Part shown: positions 58,211 through 64,000 of the stretch, piece after piece | Layout of the letters: each line of letters begins with the position of its first letter | Numbering within the stretch: the stretch's first letter is position 1 | From: Budorcas taxicolor | Lineage: Eukaryota > Chordata > Mammalia > Artiodactyla > Bovidae | Assembly (NCBI RefSeq): GCF_023091745.1 | Contig: NW_026292662.1 | Coordinates: 186,001 to 250,000 of the forward strand | Reading direction: 5' to 3' | Length of the DNA stretch: 64,000 bases | Translations under genes and position numbers: made by a program | Notes under the pieces: generated by a model | Told to the model about the DNA's origin: nothing | What the model saw: the letters and a program-made list of their open reading frames with translations, nothing else | Database searches by the model: none

Positions 58211-59100
58211 TGAAGTTATGTGGAACATTTTATCTGTCAAATCTGTTTCTCCTGCAGTAGGTCATCCAGAGGACCCAAGACATGGTGGTAACTAATAGAC
58301 TTCCCACAGTACTTATTCATTCCACGTGGACTCCTTCAAGGGCAGTGAGCATCGCAGCTTCCCTTGAACTTCGTCTGGGTAAGGCTTGGCCTGTGTAAGA
58401 AAGTTTCCTGCCTGTCTACTCTAAATGTCTTTTGTGGTATCGACATGGTTGTTTTGAAACCTAGTATACTTTCCAGTCATTTAAAATGTACAGAAAATGC
58501 CTAGCAATGGGAACAAGTGCTAGCATTTGCCACATCATCTAAAATACTCTCTGTGTTTTATCCAAAATGGGTACCTTCTGCAGAACCAGCACATAATCTC
58601 CAAAATCAGGAAATCATATGGTGTCTACATTATAATGTAATCCACAGCCCCACTTCCGCTTTTAGCAATTGTTCAAGTGTATGAGTATATCTTTTGTTTC
58701 CATCTTCATCCTTTTTTCTTTATTTAGAGTGTTACTGAGATTTTCAGTTATTTGGACAGACTTGATGGATTGAAAGCAGACATGGTGAATAAGGGTTCTG
58801 GGTGGCCTTTCCTATATGGATTTTTTTTTCACTGAAGATGGTTTTAATATTTCTTCATGTTGTAACATGTATGAATCCTGCATTCTTTCTCCCCCCATAG
58901 TAATTAAAAATAAATAATATGCCATTTACCATTTAGACATTTGTAAGCATACAGTGTTGTAGCAGACAACCTTTTCTTGTTTTGCAAACCAGTGTAATAA
59001 TGTGCACCTTGTGCGTGCTTTGGAGAAACTCAGGAAACTGAGTCAGTGACTGAAATGGCCCAAGATATCACCTTAGATTCCATCTTCATCTAAAAACAAA
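58211..59100. other. Unassigned AT-rich interval with probable old L1 debris
   Basis: TCTCCAAAATCAGGAAATCA (58,598) and TTCTTCATGTTGTAACATGTATGAATCC (58,852-58,879) suggest an old L1 3' sequence in minus orientation. The rest (58,250-58,500) is unassigned. No gene seen. Confidence 0.35.
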
Positions 59101-59103
59101 ACA

Positions 59104-59300
59104 GGCACTTCCTGGTGGTCCAGTGGCTGAGACTGGACACTCCCAAAAAAGGAGGCCCAGGTTCATTCCCTGATCCAAGAAGTAGATCTCCCATGCCACA
59201 ACGGAGAATTTGCATGCTGTAGCTAAATATCTGGCTTGCCTCAAGGAAGGTTGACCTGGTGCAGCCAAATTAAAAGAGAAACAAATATTTAAAAAATACA
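59104..59300 (+). mobile_element. CHR-type tRNA-derived SINE (plus)
   Basis: Starts GGCACTTCCTGGTGGTCCAG, has an A-box-like head and a decayed B box GGTTCATTCCCTGATCC, then CCCATGCCACAACGGAG, and ends in a A-rich tail at about 59,275-59,300. A typical cetartiodactyl SINE in sense orientation. Confidence 0.75.
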
Positions 59301-59589
59301 ACCAAAGGAAAGGAAGGGTATGGTTGTTGTGCAGATTTACGGCTTAACTTTCCCTATGGATAGAAAAGAAAAAAGAGTTTCAAAAGACTGTGTCTCATCC
59401 TTCTATCTGGCATATAGAGAGGATTCCTTTGAAATGAGATTTCTCTGGTAAATGTGACTCACAGAAGAGCTGTCTTGAACTTGGGTTTCAGAGATGATCA
59501 TGTGTCCTCTAAAAAAATAAAAGTTAATTGGGTTCAACTAACTCTCATGCTGAGGTGGTATATTTTGTGGTAGCATTTGCTCCCCTTCA
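59301..59589. other. Unassigned interval
   Basis: No recognised element or gene. Confidence 0.3.
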
Positions 59590-60240
59590 CTTTGGATGTA
59601 TCCCCATTTGTTTACACTGTCATCTACTGAAGACATCCTGATATTTGAAAGTGTTTAGTTATTACAAGTAGAGCTGTTGTATATAATCATGCGATACTTT
59701 TTGTCTGGACGTTTTCAAAGCTGTTTAGTAAGTGCTAGACATGTAGTATTCAGGTCACAGGTGAGCCTTGTTTAGCTGTGGAAAAATCCAGCTATGTTTC
59801 TCTGTGGCATGTGGGATCTTCTGGGGTAAGGGATCGAACGAGAGTGTCTTGCAGCCACCGGAGAAGCTGTGCCCTACCCCCTTTCTTTGGAGTTGACTGG
59901 ATCTAATAGGTGTGCAGTGCTACCTCACTGTTATTTTCGTTTGTCATTTCCTAATGATAGGTGATTTTGAGTCTTTTTGATAGGCTTATTTACTATCTTT
60001 ATATTTTTGTAGGCCAGGTGTTTAGGTGTATACATTTTTTATGAGATTGTTCTAGATTTTTTGGTATATTTGGAGTACAATCCTTTATCAGATATGTATT
60101 TTATAAATATATTTTCCTGTGGCTTGTGTTTACGTTTTGTGAATAAGGTTTTTCACAGTTTAAATTTCTAATTGTTTAAAGTTGATGTTATATATGTTTT
60201 ATATCCTTTTTTGGATAGACTTTAGTGTGTTGTTGTTGTT
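59590..60240 (-). mobile_element. L1 3' fragment (minus), interrupted by a SINE piece
   Basis: Reversed L1 order is kept: CCCATTTGTTTACACTGTCATC, TTTTTGTCTGGACGTTTTC, then TGATAGGTGATTTTGAGTC, CAATCCTTTATCAGATATG, and TAAATATATTTTCCTGTGGC with TTGTGAATAAGG. Between about 59,790 and 59,875 it is broken by a CHR-SINE fragment (GGCATGTGGGATCTTCTGG, GGGATCGAACGAG), inserted later. Confidence 0.6.
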
Positions 60241-60379
60241 AAATTTTATAAGCAGAAGTGAGGTACTGTAGATAGGGTTTTAAGCTAAGCTGAGGTACCA
60301 TAGATACAGTTTTGCCTTTTGTCTGTTGAGAAGTTTGAGTGAGCTTGGTGTACACTGTAACATTATGTCGACATTCATT
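60241..60379. other. Unassigned interval
   Basis: Begins after a TTGTTGTTGTT stretch; no element recognised. Confidence 0.3.
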
Positions 60380-61065
60380 TGACTGGATATAGCTTCCAAT
60401 TATTTGTCTAATTGGTTTTGGAGATATCACGGGAAGTCAGTTTTTCCAAGGGAAACTGAGGTCCATGAAACATGAACTCTCTTAGATCGGTCGGAATCAC
60501 TTTCTGCTATTTCTGACAGATTTGACTTGTTTGGATATCTCATACGAGTGGAATCACAGAACGTTTGTCTTTTTTTGGTCTGGTTTATTTCACTTAATCT
60601 AATGACCATAAGGTTTGTCCACATTGTCGCATTGTCAGAATTACTGACTCTGAAGGGCCGAATCAGATTCCATTGTGTGTATACCACAGTTTGTTTATGG
60701 AATTGGCTGCCATGGACACTTAGATTACTTCTGTTTGTTTGCCAGTGTGAATCATGCTGTTGTGAGTATGACTGAAGAAGTATCCATTTTCTCAGCCCCG
60801 TTTCCCAATCCTTTTGGGTACATAGCATGAATTGGAATCAAACTATGTATTTATTCCATGTGTTCGTTTTGGAGTCATTTCTGTAATGTCTTGCAGAGTG
60901 GCAGCACCATTTCATGGACTTTTTTGTATGGTGGAATACCGTTCAAGCTTCCGAATATACCTTGTGTTGCATATTCAGTCTCCCACCAACGGACACTTGA
61001 ATGAGTTCTACCTTTGAGCTATTGTGAATGTCACTGTGAATATTTGTGTACCACTTTTTGTTTGA
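60380..61065 (-). mobile_element. Two old L1 3' fragments (minus), same module twice
   Basis: GAGTGGAATCACAGAACGTTTG, TTTATTTCACTTAATC, TTCCATTGTGTGTATACCAC and GTGTGAATCATGCTGTTG are the reversed L1 3' module. From about 60,830 a second decayed copy of the same module follows (TATGGTGGAATACCGTTC, GGACACTTGAATGAG, CTATTGTGAATGTCACTG). This is either two insertions or a local duplication. Confidence 0.55.
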
Positions 61066-61084
61066 ATTATTAACAAATACATTA

Positions 61085-61192
61085 CTATATATAAAAGAAG
61101 CCACAAGGACCTACTGTACAGTTTAGGAAACTATTAAATATCTTATGATAATGTATAATGGAAGAGAATCTCAAAAGGAATATAGGAAAAGC
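61085..61192 (+). mobile_element. L1 3'-end fragment (plus)
   Basis: AAGAAGCCACAAGGACCTAC, TGTACAGTTTAGGAAACTAT and ATAATGGAAGAGAATCTCAA match the sense-strand 3' end of a ruminant L1. It abuts the left end of the NUMT and may have inserted at or near its border. Confidence 0.6.
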
Positions 61193-61194
61193 AC

Positions 61195-61417
61195 ATAGTA
61201 AGCATGATATTTATTGTGCCAACACTATGAGTTATCATAGCACTACTCAACGTGTATTTATACATGTCACTAAAATATTCACAGCTGTAAGGATATTATA
61301 AAAAATTATATAAAAAATCAAGAATTCAAACAGAGAATAAATAAACTTCCTGCCATTGCTCCTCATCATGTATACGCTAATACTACCTGTAACACTCATT
61401 GTATAAGTGCTGGACTA
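61195..61417 (+). pseudogene. MT-ND2: Mitochondrial ND2 3' remnant (NUMT)
   Basis: Weak but colinear match: TTATACATGTCACTAAAATATTC, the A-rich AAAAATTATATAAAAAATC stretch, and CGCTAATACTACCTGTAACAC just before tRNA-Trp resemble the 3' third of ND2. Reading frame lost. Left border is uncertain because the L1 fragment abuts it. Confidence 0.5.
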
Positions 61418-61482
61418 GCAATTGACATTCTTGTAAACCAAGAGATTGTGAAGGTGTAAGGAAATATAACTTATTGAATTCC
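61418..61482 (+). pseudogene. MT-TW: Mitochondrial tRNA-Trp relic (NUMT)
   Basis: TTGTAAACCAAGAGATTGTG followed by AAGGAAATATAACTTATTGA aligns with mt tRNA-Trp (D-arm and T-arm words in order). Substitutions throughout; not functional. Confidence 0.7.
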
Positions 61483-61551
61483 TTAATGAAGGATTATAGA
61501 ACTCTATGTCCATGAAGCGAATGAAATTCCGTTTTATTGAGCCACATTCTG
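61483..61551 (-). pseudogene. MT-TA: Mitochondrial tRNA-Ala relic (NUMT)
   Basis: TAATGAAGGATTATAGAACT and CCATGAAGCGAATGAAATTC align with the L-strand-encoded tRNA-Ala sequence read on the H-like strand, in the expected position after tRNA-Trp. Confidence 0.7.
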
Positions 61552-61627
61552 ACTAGAGTGATGAGCTTCCACCCCACCCAACGTTAGTTCACAATGAAAT
61601 CCTGCAGTCCTCTGGCCTCAATGTCTG
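61552..61627 (-). pseudogene. MT-TN: Mitochondrial tRNA-Asn relic (NUMT)
   Basis: CTAGAGTGATGAGCTTCCAC and AACGTTAGTTCACAATGAAA align with tRNA-Asn, including the CTCCACCCCCA-like word. It lies directly before the OriL relic, as in mtDNA. Confidence 0.7.
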
Positions 61628-61660
61628 CTTCCTGCTACCGAGAAAGAAAAGATGAGGAAG
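61628..61660. pseudogene. Relic of mitochondrial light-strand origin (OriL)
   Basis: The segment between tRNA-Asn and tRNA-Cys begins CTTCCT and ends AGGAAG, a six-base inverted repeat, with an A-rich loop (GAGAAAGAAAAG). Mammalian OriL at this exact site is a CTTC...GAAG stem with an A/T-rich loop. The GC-rich inner stem has decayed. Confidence 0.65.
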
Positions 61661-61715
61661 TCCTGACCAAACCGATGCTATTTTTCTTTTTCTGATTTGT
61701 ATTTTTTCGCAGGGC
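61661..61715 (-). pseudogene. MT-TC: Mitochondrial tRNA-Cys relic (NUMT)
   Basis: Follows OriL. AAACCGATGCTATTTTTC and GATTTGTATTTTTTCGC fit the tRNA-Cys sequence loosely, with a probable short deletion. The position supports the call more than the bases do. Confidence 0.55.
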
Positions 61716-61779
61716 TTGGCAAAAAGAGGGCCCAACCTGTTTTTAGAGTTCCATCCCGAGGGTTCCTCCGGCATGTTCC
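61716..61779 (-). pseudogene. MT-TY: Mitochondrial tRNA-Tyr relic (NUMT)
   Basis: TTGGCAAAAAGAGGGCCCAA closely resembles the mt tRNA-Tyr end TTGGTAAAAAGAGGCCTAA, followed by CCTGTTTTTAGAGTTCCA. It is placed immediately before the COX1 start, as in mtDNA. Confidence 0.75.
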
Positions 61780-62160
61780 CTGTGTTGACAAACTGCTCAC
61801 TATTTTCAACAAAGGACAATGATCTGCACTTCACTATCTGTTGCTTGAGCTGGAATAGCAGGCATCCCTTGAAGTGCAGTCCTTCATGCTGAAGTAGGCA
61901 TCCCTGAAGCAATAGTATAAGAGGAACACATTTATCATGTAGACATCGCATCCCATGCTTTTGTAGTAATTTTTCAGTTATACCCATCATCATCGGAGGA
62001 ACTGACTTGTCCCAGTAATAACAAGAGTACCCAGTATAACAGTTCCTTGACTTATGAGTACTTCCTATGAGTACCCTTATGAGTACTTCTTCCAATGTTG
62101 TTTCTCCTACTTTGGTCATGAACAGTAGAAGCTGATGGCAGTGGTCCTTGAAATGTATGT
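61780..62160 (+). pseudogene. MT-CO1: Mitochondrial COX1 5' remnant (NUMT)
   Basis: CTGCTCACTATTTTCAACAA, TCACTATCTGTTGCTTGAGC, CATCATCGGAGGAACTGACT and AGAAGCTGATGGCAGTGGTC line up in order with the first ~400 bases of COX1. Frameshifts abound, and a local TATGAGTAC triplication sits at about 62,056-62,087. The remaining ~1.1 kb of COX1 is missing. Confidence 0.8.
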
Positions 62161-62161
62161 C

Positions 62162-62254
62162 GATTCTCAGGTGGCGCAGTTGATAAATAAATAATCTGCC
62201 TACCAGTGCAGGAGGTGGAAGTGATGTGGGTTTGATCCCTGGTTCAGGAAGATA
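62162..62254 (+). mobile_element. tRNA-derived SINE inserted in the NUMT
   Basis: GATTCTCAGGTGGCGCAGTT, AATCTGCCTACCAGTGCAGG and TGGGTTTGATCCCTGGTTCA are the head of a CHR/Bov-tA-type SINE in sense orientation with recognisable A and B boxes. It sits exactly between the COX1 and COX2 remnants. No clear target-site duplication was found. Confidence 0.75.
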
Positions 62255-62489
62255 ACAATTCATACACATGTTTTATGTGAACAAGTTTGATACTCATGAG
62301 TTTGTTTCTTCTGTATACAGAAAAACAAATGCTGTTCAAGGACACTGAAAGAACCCTGATTTCGAAAATCAGATCTGTATTGTGAGCAATGCTTAGATAT
62401 CCATGAGTCGAAGCATAGTATTATGCCTATCATCCTTGTATTTCCCTCAGTGAAATATGTGGAGGAAAACTCTTCATTCATGGTCTAGA
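62255..62489 (+). pseudogene. MT-CO2: Mitochondrial COX2 3' remnant (NUMT)
   Basis: GATACTCATGAGTTTGTTTC, TGTATTGTGAGCAATGCTTA, TATTATGCCTATCATCCTTG and GTGAAATATGTGGAGGAAAA follow the order of the last ~240 bases of COX2 (the copper-site and C-terminal region). The 5' two-thirds is missing. Confidence 0.75.
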
Positions 62490-62559
62490 TTCACGAAGAA
62501 GCTAAATAGCAGTCATCCTTTACGTTGACAACTGTGAATTTAAATCTCCTGTGAATCCT
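62490..62559 (+). pseudogene. MT-TK: Mitochondrial tRNA-Lys relic (NUMT)
   Basis: TTCACGAAGAAGCTAAATAG matches the start of mt tRNA-Lys (CACTAAGAAGCTATATAG). It lies between the COX2 and ATP8 remnants as in mtDNA. Confidence 0.75.
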
Positions 62560-62745
62560 GTGTGACAACCACACATACCAACATGAGTTATTAGTATTAT
62601 ATCAATATTTTTAGTCCTATTGTATGTCAACTAAAAAAATCAATGTATAATTGTACATGAAGTCAAGACATAAAATCAGTGCAAATATAAAATGTTCCAT
62701 CCTTTGAGAAAGGGAGAAAAACATCTCTGTGCTTAGCCTATTGCA
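62560..62745 (+). pseudogene. MT-ATP8: Mitochondrial ATP8 remnant (NUMT)
   Basis: GACAACCACACATACCAACA, TATTATATCAATATTTTTAG and TGTATGTCAACTAAAAAAAT align with ATP8 from its start. The end overlaps the ATP6 start, as in mtDNA. Frame broken. Confidence 0.7.
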
Positions 62746-62885
62746 TTTTTATGTATTAGATCCTTAAGTAGTTTATTCACCACACCCTATGAATGATTCA
62801 CAGATCTTCAGAGAAGAAAGGATCATTTCTCTTTAACAATGAGTAGTTCAACTCTTCTCAAAGCAAAGTCATAAGTGAGTCTAAT
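62709..62885 (+). pseudogene. MT-ATP6: Mitochondrial ATP6 5' remnant (NUMT)
   Basis: GGGAGAAAAACATCTCTGTG resembles the ATP6 start, and AACAATGAGTAGTTCAACTC with CTCAAAGCAAAGTCATAAGT matches ~150 bases further in. The rest of ATP6 and the start of COX3 are missing, so the NUMT jumps at about 62,885. Confidence 0.65.
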
Positions 62886-63463
62886 TTTGTGTGAGACCAT
62901 GAAAACTCAGTGTTTTCATTATGCTTGTGCTTATGATGGGGGGAGGTCTGAGAAGGCACTTCTGAAGGTTTATTCATACCAGTCGTTCTCATATGTATCG
63001 AGTCTTTGAAGGTCGAATCACCGAGGTGTTGCTTCTACACTTGGACTAGGCTGAGTAGCAACATTCCCTTTCTCCCTAAGTGCAGTAGACGTGTTCCCAA
63101 CCTGTCTGTCTTCTGTCCTCTGGAGTATGTATTGCTTGAGCTCACCACAGCCTAGTAGATGGAAATCGTCAGGATATTCTGGAAGCCCTTTTTATTTCAG
63201 TCTGTTCAGGAGGTTACCACTGCTGCAAACCTCTGGATTTTACCATGCACTTTTAACAACCTCAGGTGAAGGATCCAAGTCAACAGTCGTGACAGCCACG
63301 GGCTTCCATGGCCTATCCATGATTGTTGGCTTTGCTTTCATAATCATCCTGTTTCTTATACCAACTAAACTGTCACTGTATTTTTTTATTACCATTCTAT
63401 CTTTGATGGTTTTTGGATCTATTATGGATTTTCCTATATATCTTCACTTATCGGTGAGGGTCT
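62886..63463 (+). pseudogene. MT-CO3: Mitochondrial COX3 remnant (NUMT)
   Basis: CTGAGAAGGCACTTCTGAAG, GCTCACCACAGCCTAGTAGA, GCCACGGGCTTCCATGGCCT and TTATCGGTGAGGGTCTTATG align in order with COX3. In one frame the motif VTATGFHGL, close to the conserved VATGFHGL of COX3, survives in a plus-strand frame (63,091-63,471). There are internal deletions (for example around 63,030) and frameshifts. Confidence 0.85.
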
Positions 63464-63530
63464 TATGTTAGTAGTAGTTACGACAACTGACTTCCAGTCA
63501 GTTAGCTGTGGCAGAATAGAAAAAAGAATG
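63464..63530 (+). pseudogene. MT-TG: Mitochondrial tRNA-Gly relic (NUMT)
   Basis: GACAACTGACTTCCAGTCAG is nearly identical to the anticodon arm of mt tRNA-Gly (TCC anticodon, CTGACTTCCAATCAG). It is followed by GAAAAAAGAATG at the acceptor end. One of the best preserved parts of the NUMT. Confidence 0.85.
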
Positions 63531-63858
63531 ACCCACTGTATATTATTAATATTATGTATCAATATATTATTTGTTTTATTGTTTGCAGTCATCCACTTCC
63601 AAGTTTCCAAAATAAAGTTTCAGAAAAATCACATCCTTTTGAATGTCCGTTTGACTGAACAGGAGCACGGAAATGTTATTCCATAAAATTGTTTACAGTT
63701 TCCATTCCGTTTCTCCTGTTTGATGTAGATATTGGCCTTTGGTTCTATCACTAGCTTTGCAAGTAAAAAAAAAAATTAATTAGAGCTCATATGGTAATTT
63801 TACTGTTAGCAATAAGTTTAGCATAAAATGAACACAGAAGAGGTTACAGTAGGCCAAA
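63531..63858 (+). pseudogene. MT-ND3: Mitochondrial ND3 remnant (NUMT)
   Basis: TTTCAGAAAAATCACATCCT, ATTCCATAAAATTGTTTACA, TCTCCTGTTTGATGTAGATA and CAATAAGTTTAGCATAAAAT track ND3 from start to end. A poly-A run at about 63,766 replaces part of it. Confidence 0.75.
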
Positions 63859-63925
63859 TATGAAAGTCAGTTTAAAAGAAAACATAGTGTTGAATATTTA
63901 CAGTAGGAATATAGTTATGAAGTTC
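63859..63925 (+). pseudogene. MT-TR: Mitochondrial tRNA-Arg relic (NUMT)
   Basis: TATGAAAGTCAGTTTAAAAG with AACATAGTGTTGAATATTTA resembles tRNA-Arg (TGGTATTTAGTTTAAAAC...), in the expected slot after ND3. Confidence 0.65.
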
Positions 63926-64000
63926 CTTTATTATGAGTCTATCCTTTCCGTTTCTTTTGCAGGGGTGTGAATGTACAGATTCCAGTACTATGGCTGGAGT
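63926..64000 (+). pseudogene. MT-ND4L: Mitochondrial ND4L 5' remnant, cut by the window edge
   Basis: Weak match by position and by CAGTACTATGGCTGGAG, which resembles ACTACTATGCCTAGAGG inside ND4L. The NUMT evidently continues beyond the window. Confidence 0.45.

Larger units (their letters stand above)
61195..64000 (+). pseudogene. NUMT: nuclear copy of mtDNA, ND2 to ND4L, runs off the right edge
   Basis: Gene order and sequence follow the vertebrate mitochondrial light-to-heavy arrangement without inversion: ND2 end, tRNA-Trp, tRNA-Ala, tRNA-Asn, OriL, tRNA-Cys, tRNA-Tyr, COX1 start, (gap, SINE), COX2 end, tRNA-Lys, ATP8, ATP6 start, (gap), COX3, tRNA-Gly, ND3, tRNA-Arg, ND4L. Homology was judged by eye against remembered bovine mtDNA; identity looks like roughly 60-75 % with many indels. 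The matching mitochondrial span is around 5 kb, here reduced to ~2.8 kb. All former reading frames are broken. Apparent ORFs (for example 226 codons on the minus strand at 61,589-62,269) are chance frames through dead tRNA and COX1 sequence. Confidence 0.85.

Noticed and set aside
61589..62269. 226-codon minus-strand ORF that looks protein-like
   Set aside because: It starts inside a SINE and crosses COX1, tRNA-Tyr and tRNA-Cys relics on the wrong strand; chance frame.
63091..63471. 126-codon plus-strand frame with membrane-like segments taken at first for a gene
   Set aside because: It contains VTATGFHGL and matches COX3 with frameshifts and no valid start; it is NUMT sequence.

Overview
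The window is mammalian pericentromeric heterochromatin running into euchromatin-like sequence, from a ruminant and most likely a caprine (goat or sheep). Three things support this. The 816-bp GC-rich, CTCGAG-rich tandem repeat matches the size and character of caprine/ovine satellite I (the 1.714 family, related to bovine 1.715). The ~700-bp tandem repeat matches the caprine satellite II / bovine 1.723 family. The right flank carries ruminant Bov-A2 and cetartiodactyl tRNA-derived (CHR-type) SINEs. These family names come from memory of the literature; no search was run, and I cannot separate goat from sheep. I find no intact protein-coding gene. Almost all long open frames are satellite or telomere-like repeats read as protein.

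Layout: 1-44,036 is satellite I, about 54 head-to-tail monomers. The left part (1-28,385) is homogeneous, nearly all 816 bp, and built from nested higher-order repeats (7-mer of 5,711 bp, 6-mer of 4,896 bp, partial 4-mer and 3-mer tracts). The right part (28,386-44,036) is a more diverged subfamily in which ~815- and ~803-bp monomers mix, plus one near-identical 3-mer duplication (2,434 bp). At 44,036/44,037 it switches to satellite II: seven ~700-bp units and a partial eighth, to ~49,037. From 49,038 to ~51,340 there is a degenerate telomere-like array of 6-7-bp C-rich units (CCCTAA, CCCGAA, CCCAAA variants). From ~51,240 to 52,430 there are three copies of a ~400-450-bp composite repeat, each with a tRNA-like segment on the minus strand (Pol III A and B boxes followed by TTTT) flanked by telomere-like runs. 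A CpG-island-like segment follows (52,500-52,960).

From 53,200 to 61,190 the sequence is AT-richer interspersed-repeat DNA: two ERV-type solo LTRs, CHR and Bov-A2 SINEs, several L1 fragments and one strong CTCF-like motif. From ~61,195 to the right edge lies an old nuclear copy of mitochondrial DNA (NUMT). It is colinear with the mitogenome from ND2 through tRNA-Trp/Ala/Asn, OriL, tRNA-Cys/Tyr, COX1, COX2, tRNA-Lys, ATP8, ATP6, COX3, tRNA-Gly, ND3 and tRNA-Arg into ND4L. It has large internal deletions and a SINE insertion.

The most unusual items are the nested near-identical higher-order repeats, the tRNA-like Pol III modules embedded in telomere-like DNA beside a CpG island (a TERRA-like geometry), and the deeply decayed but colinear NUMT.
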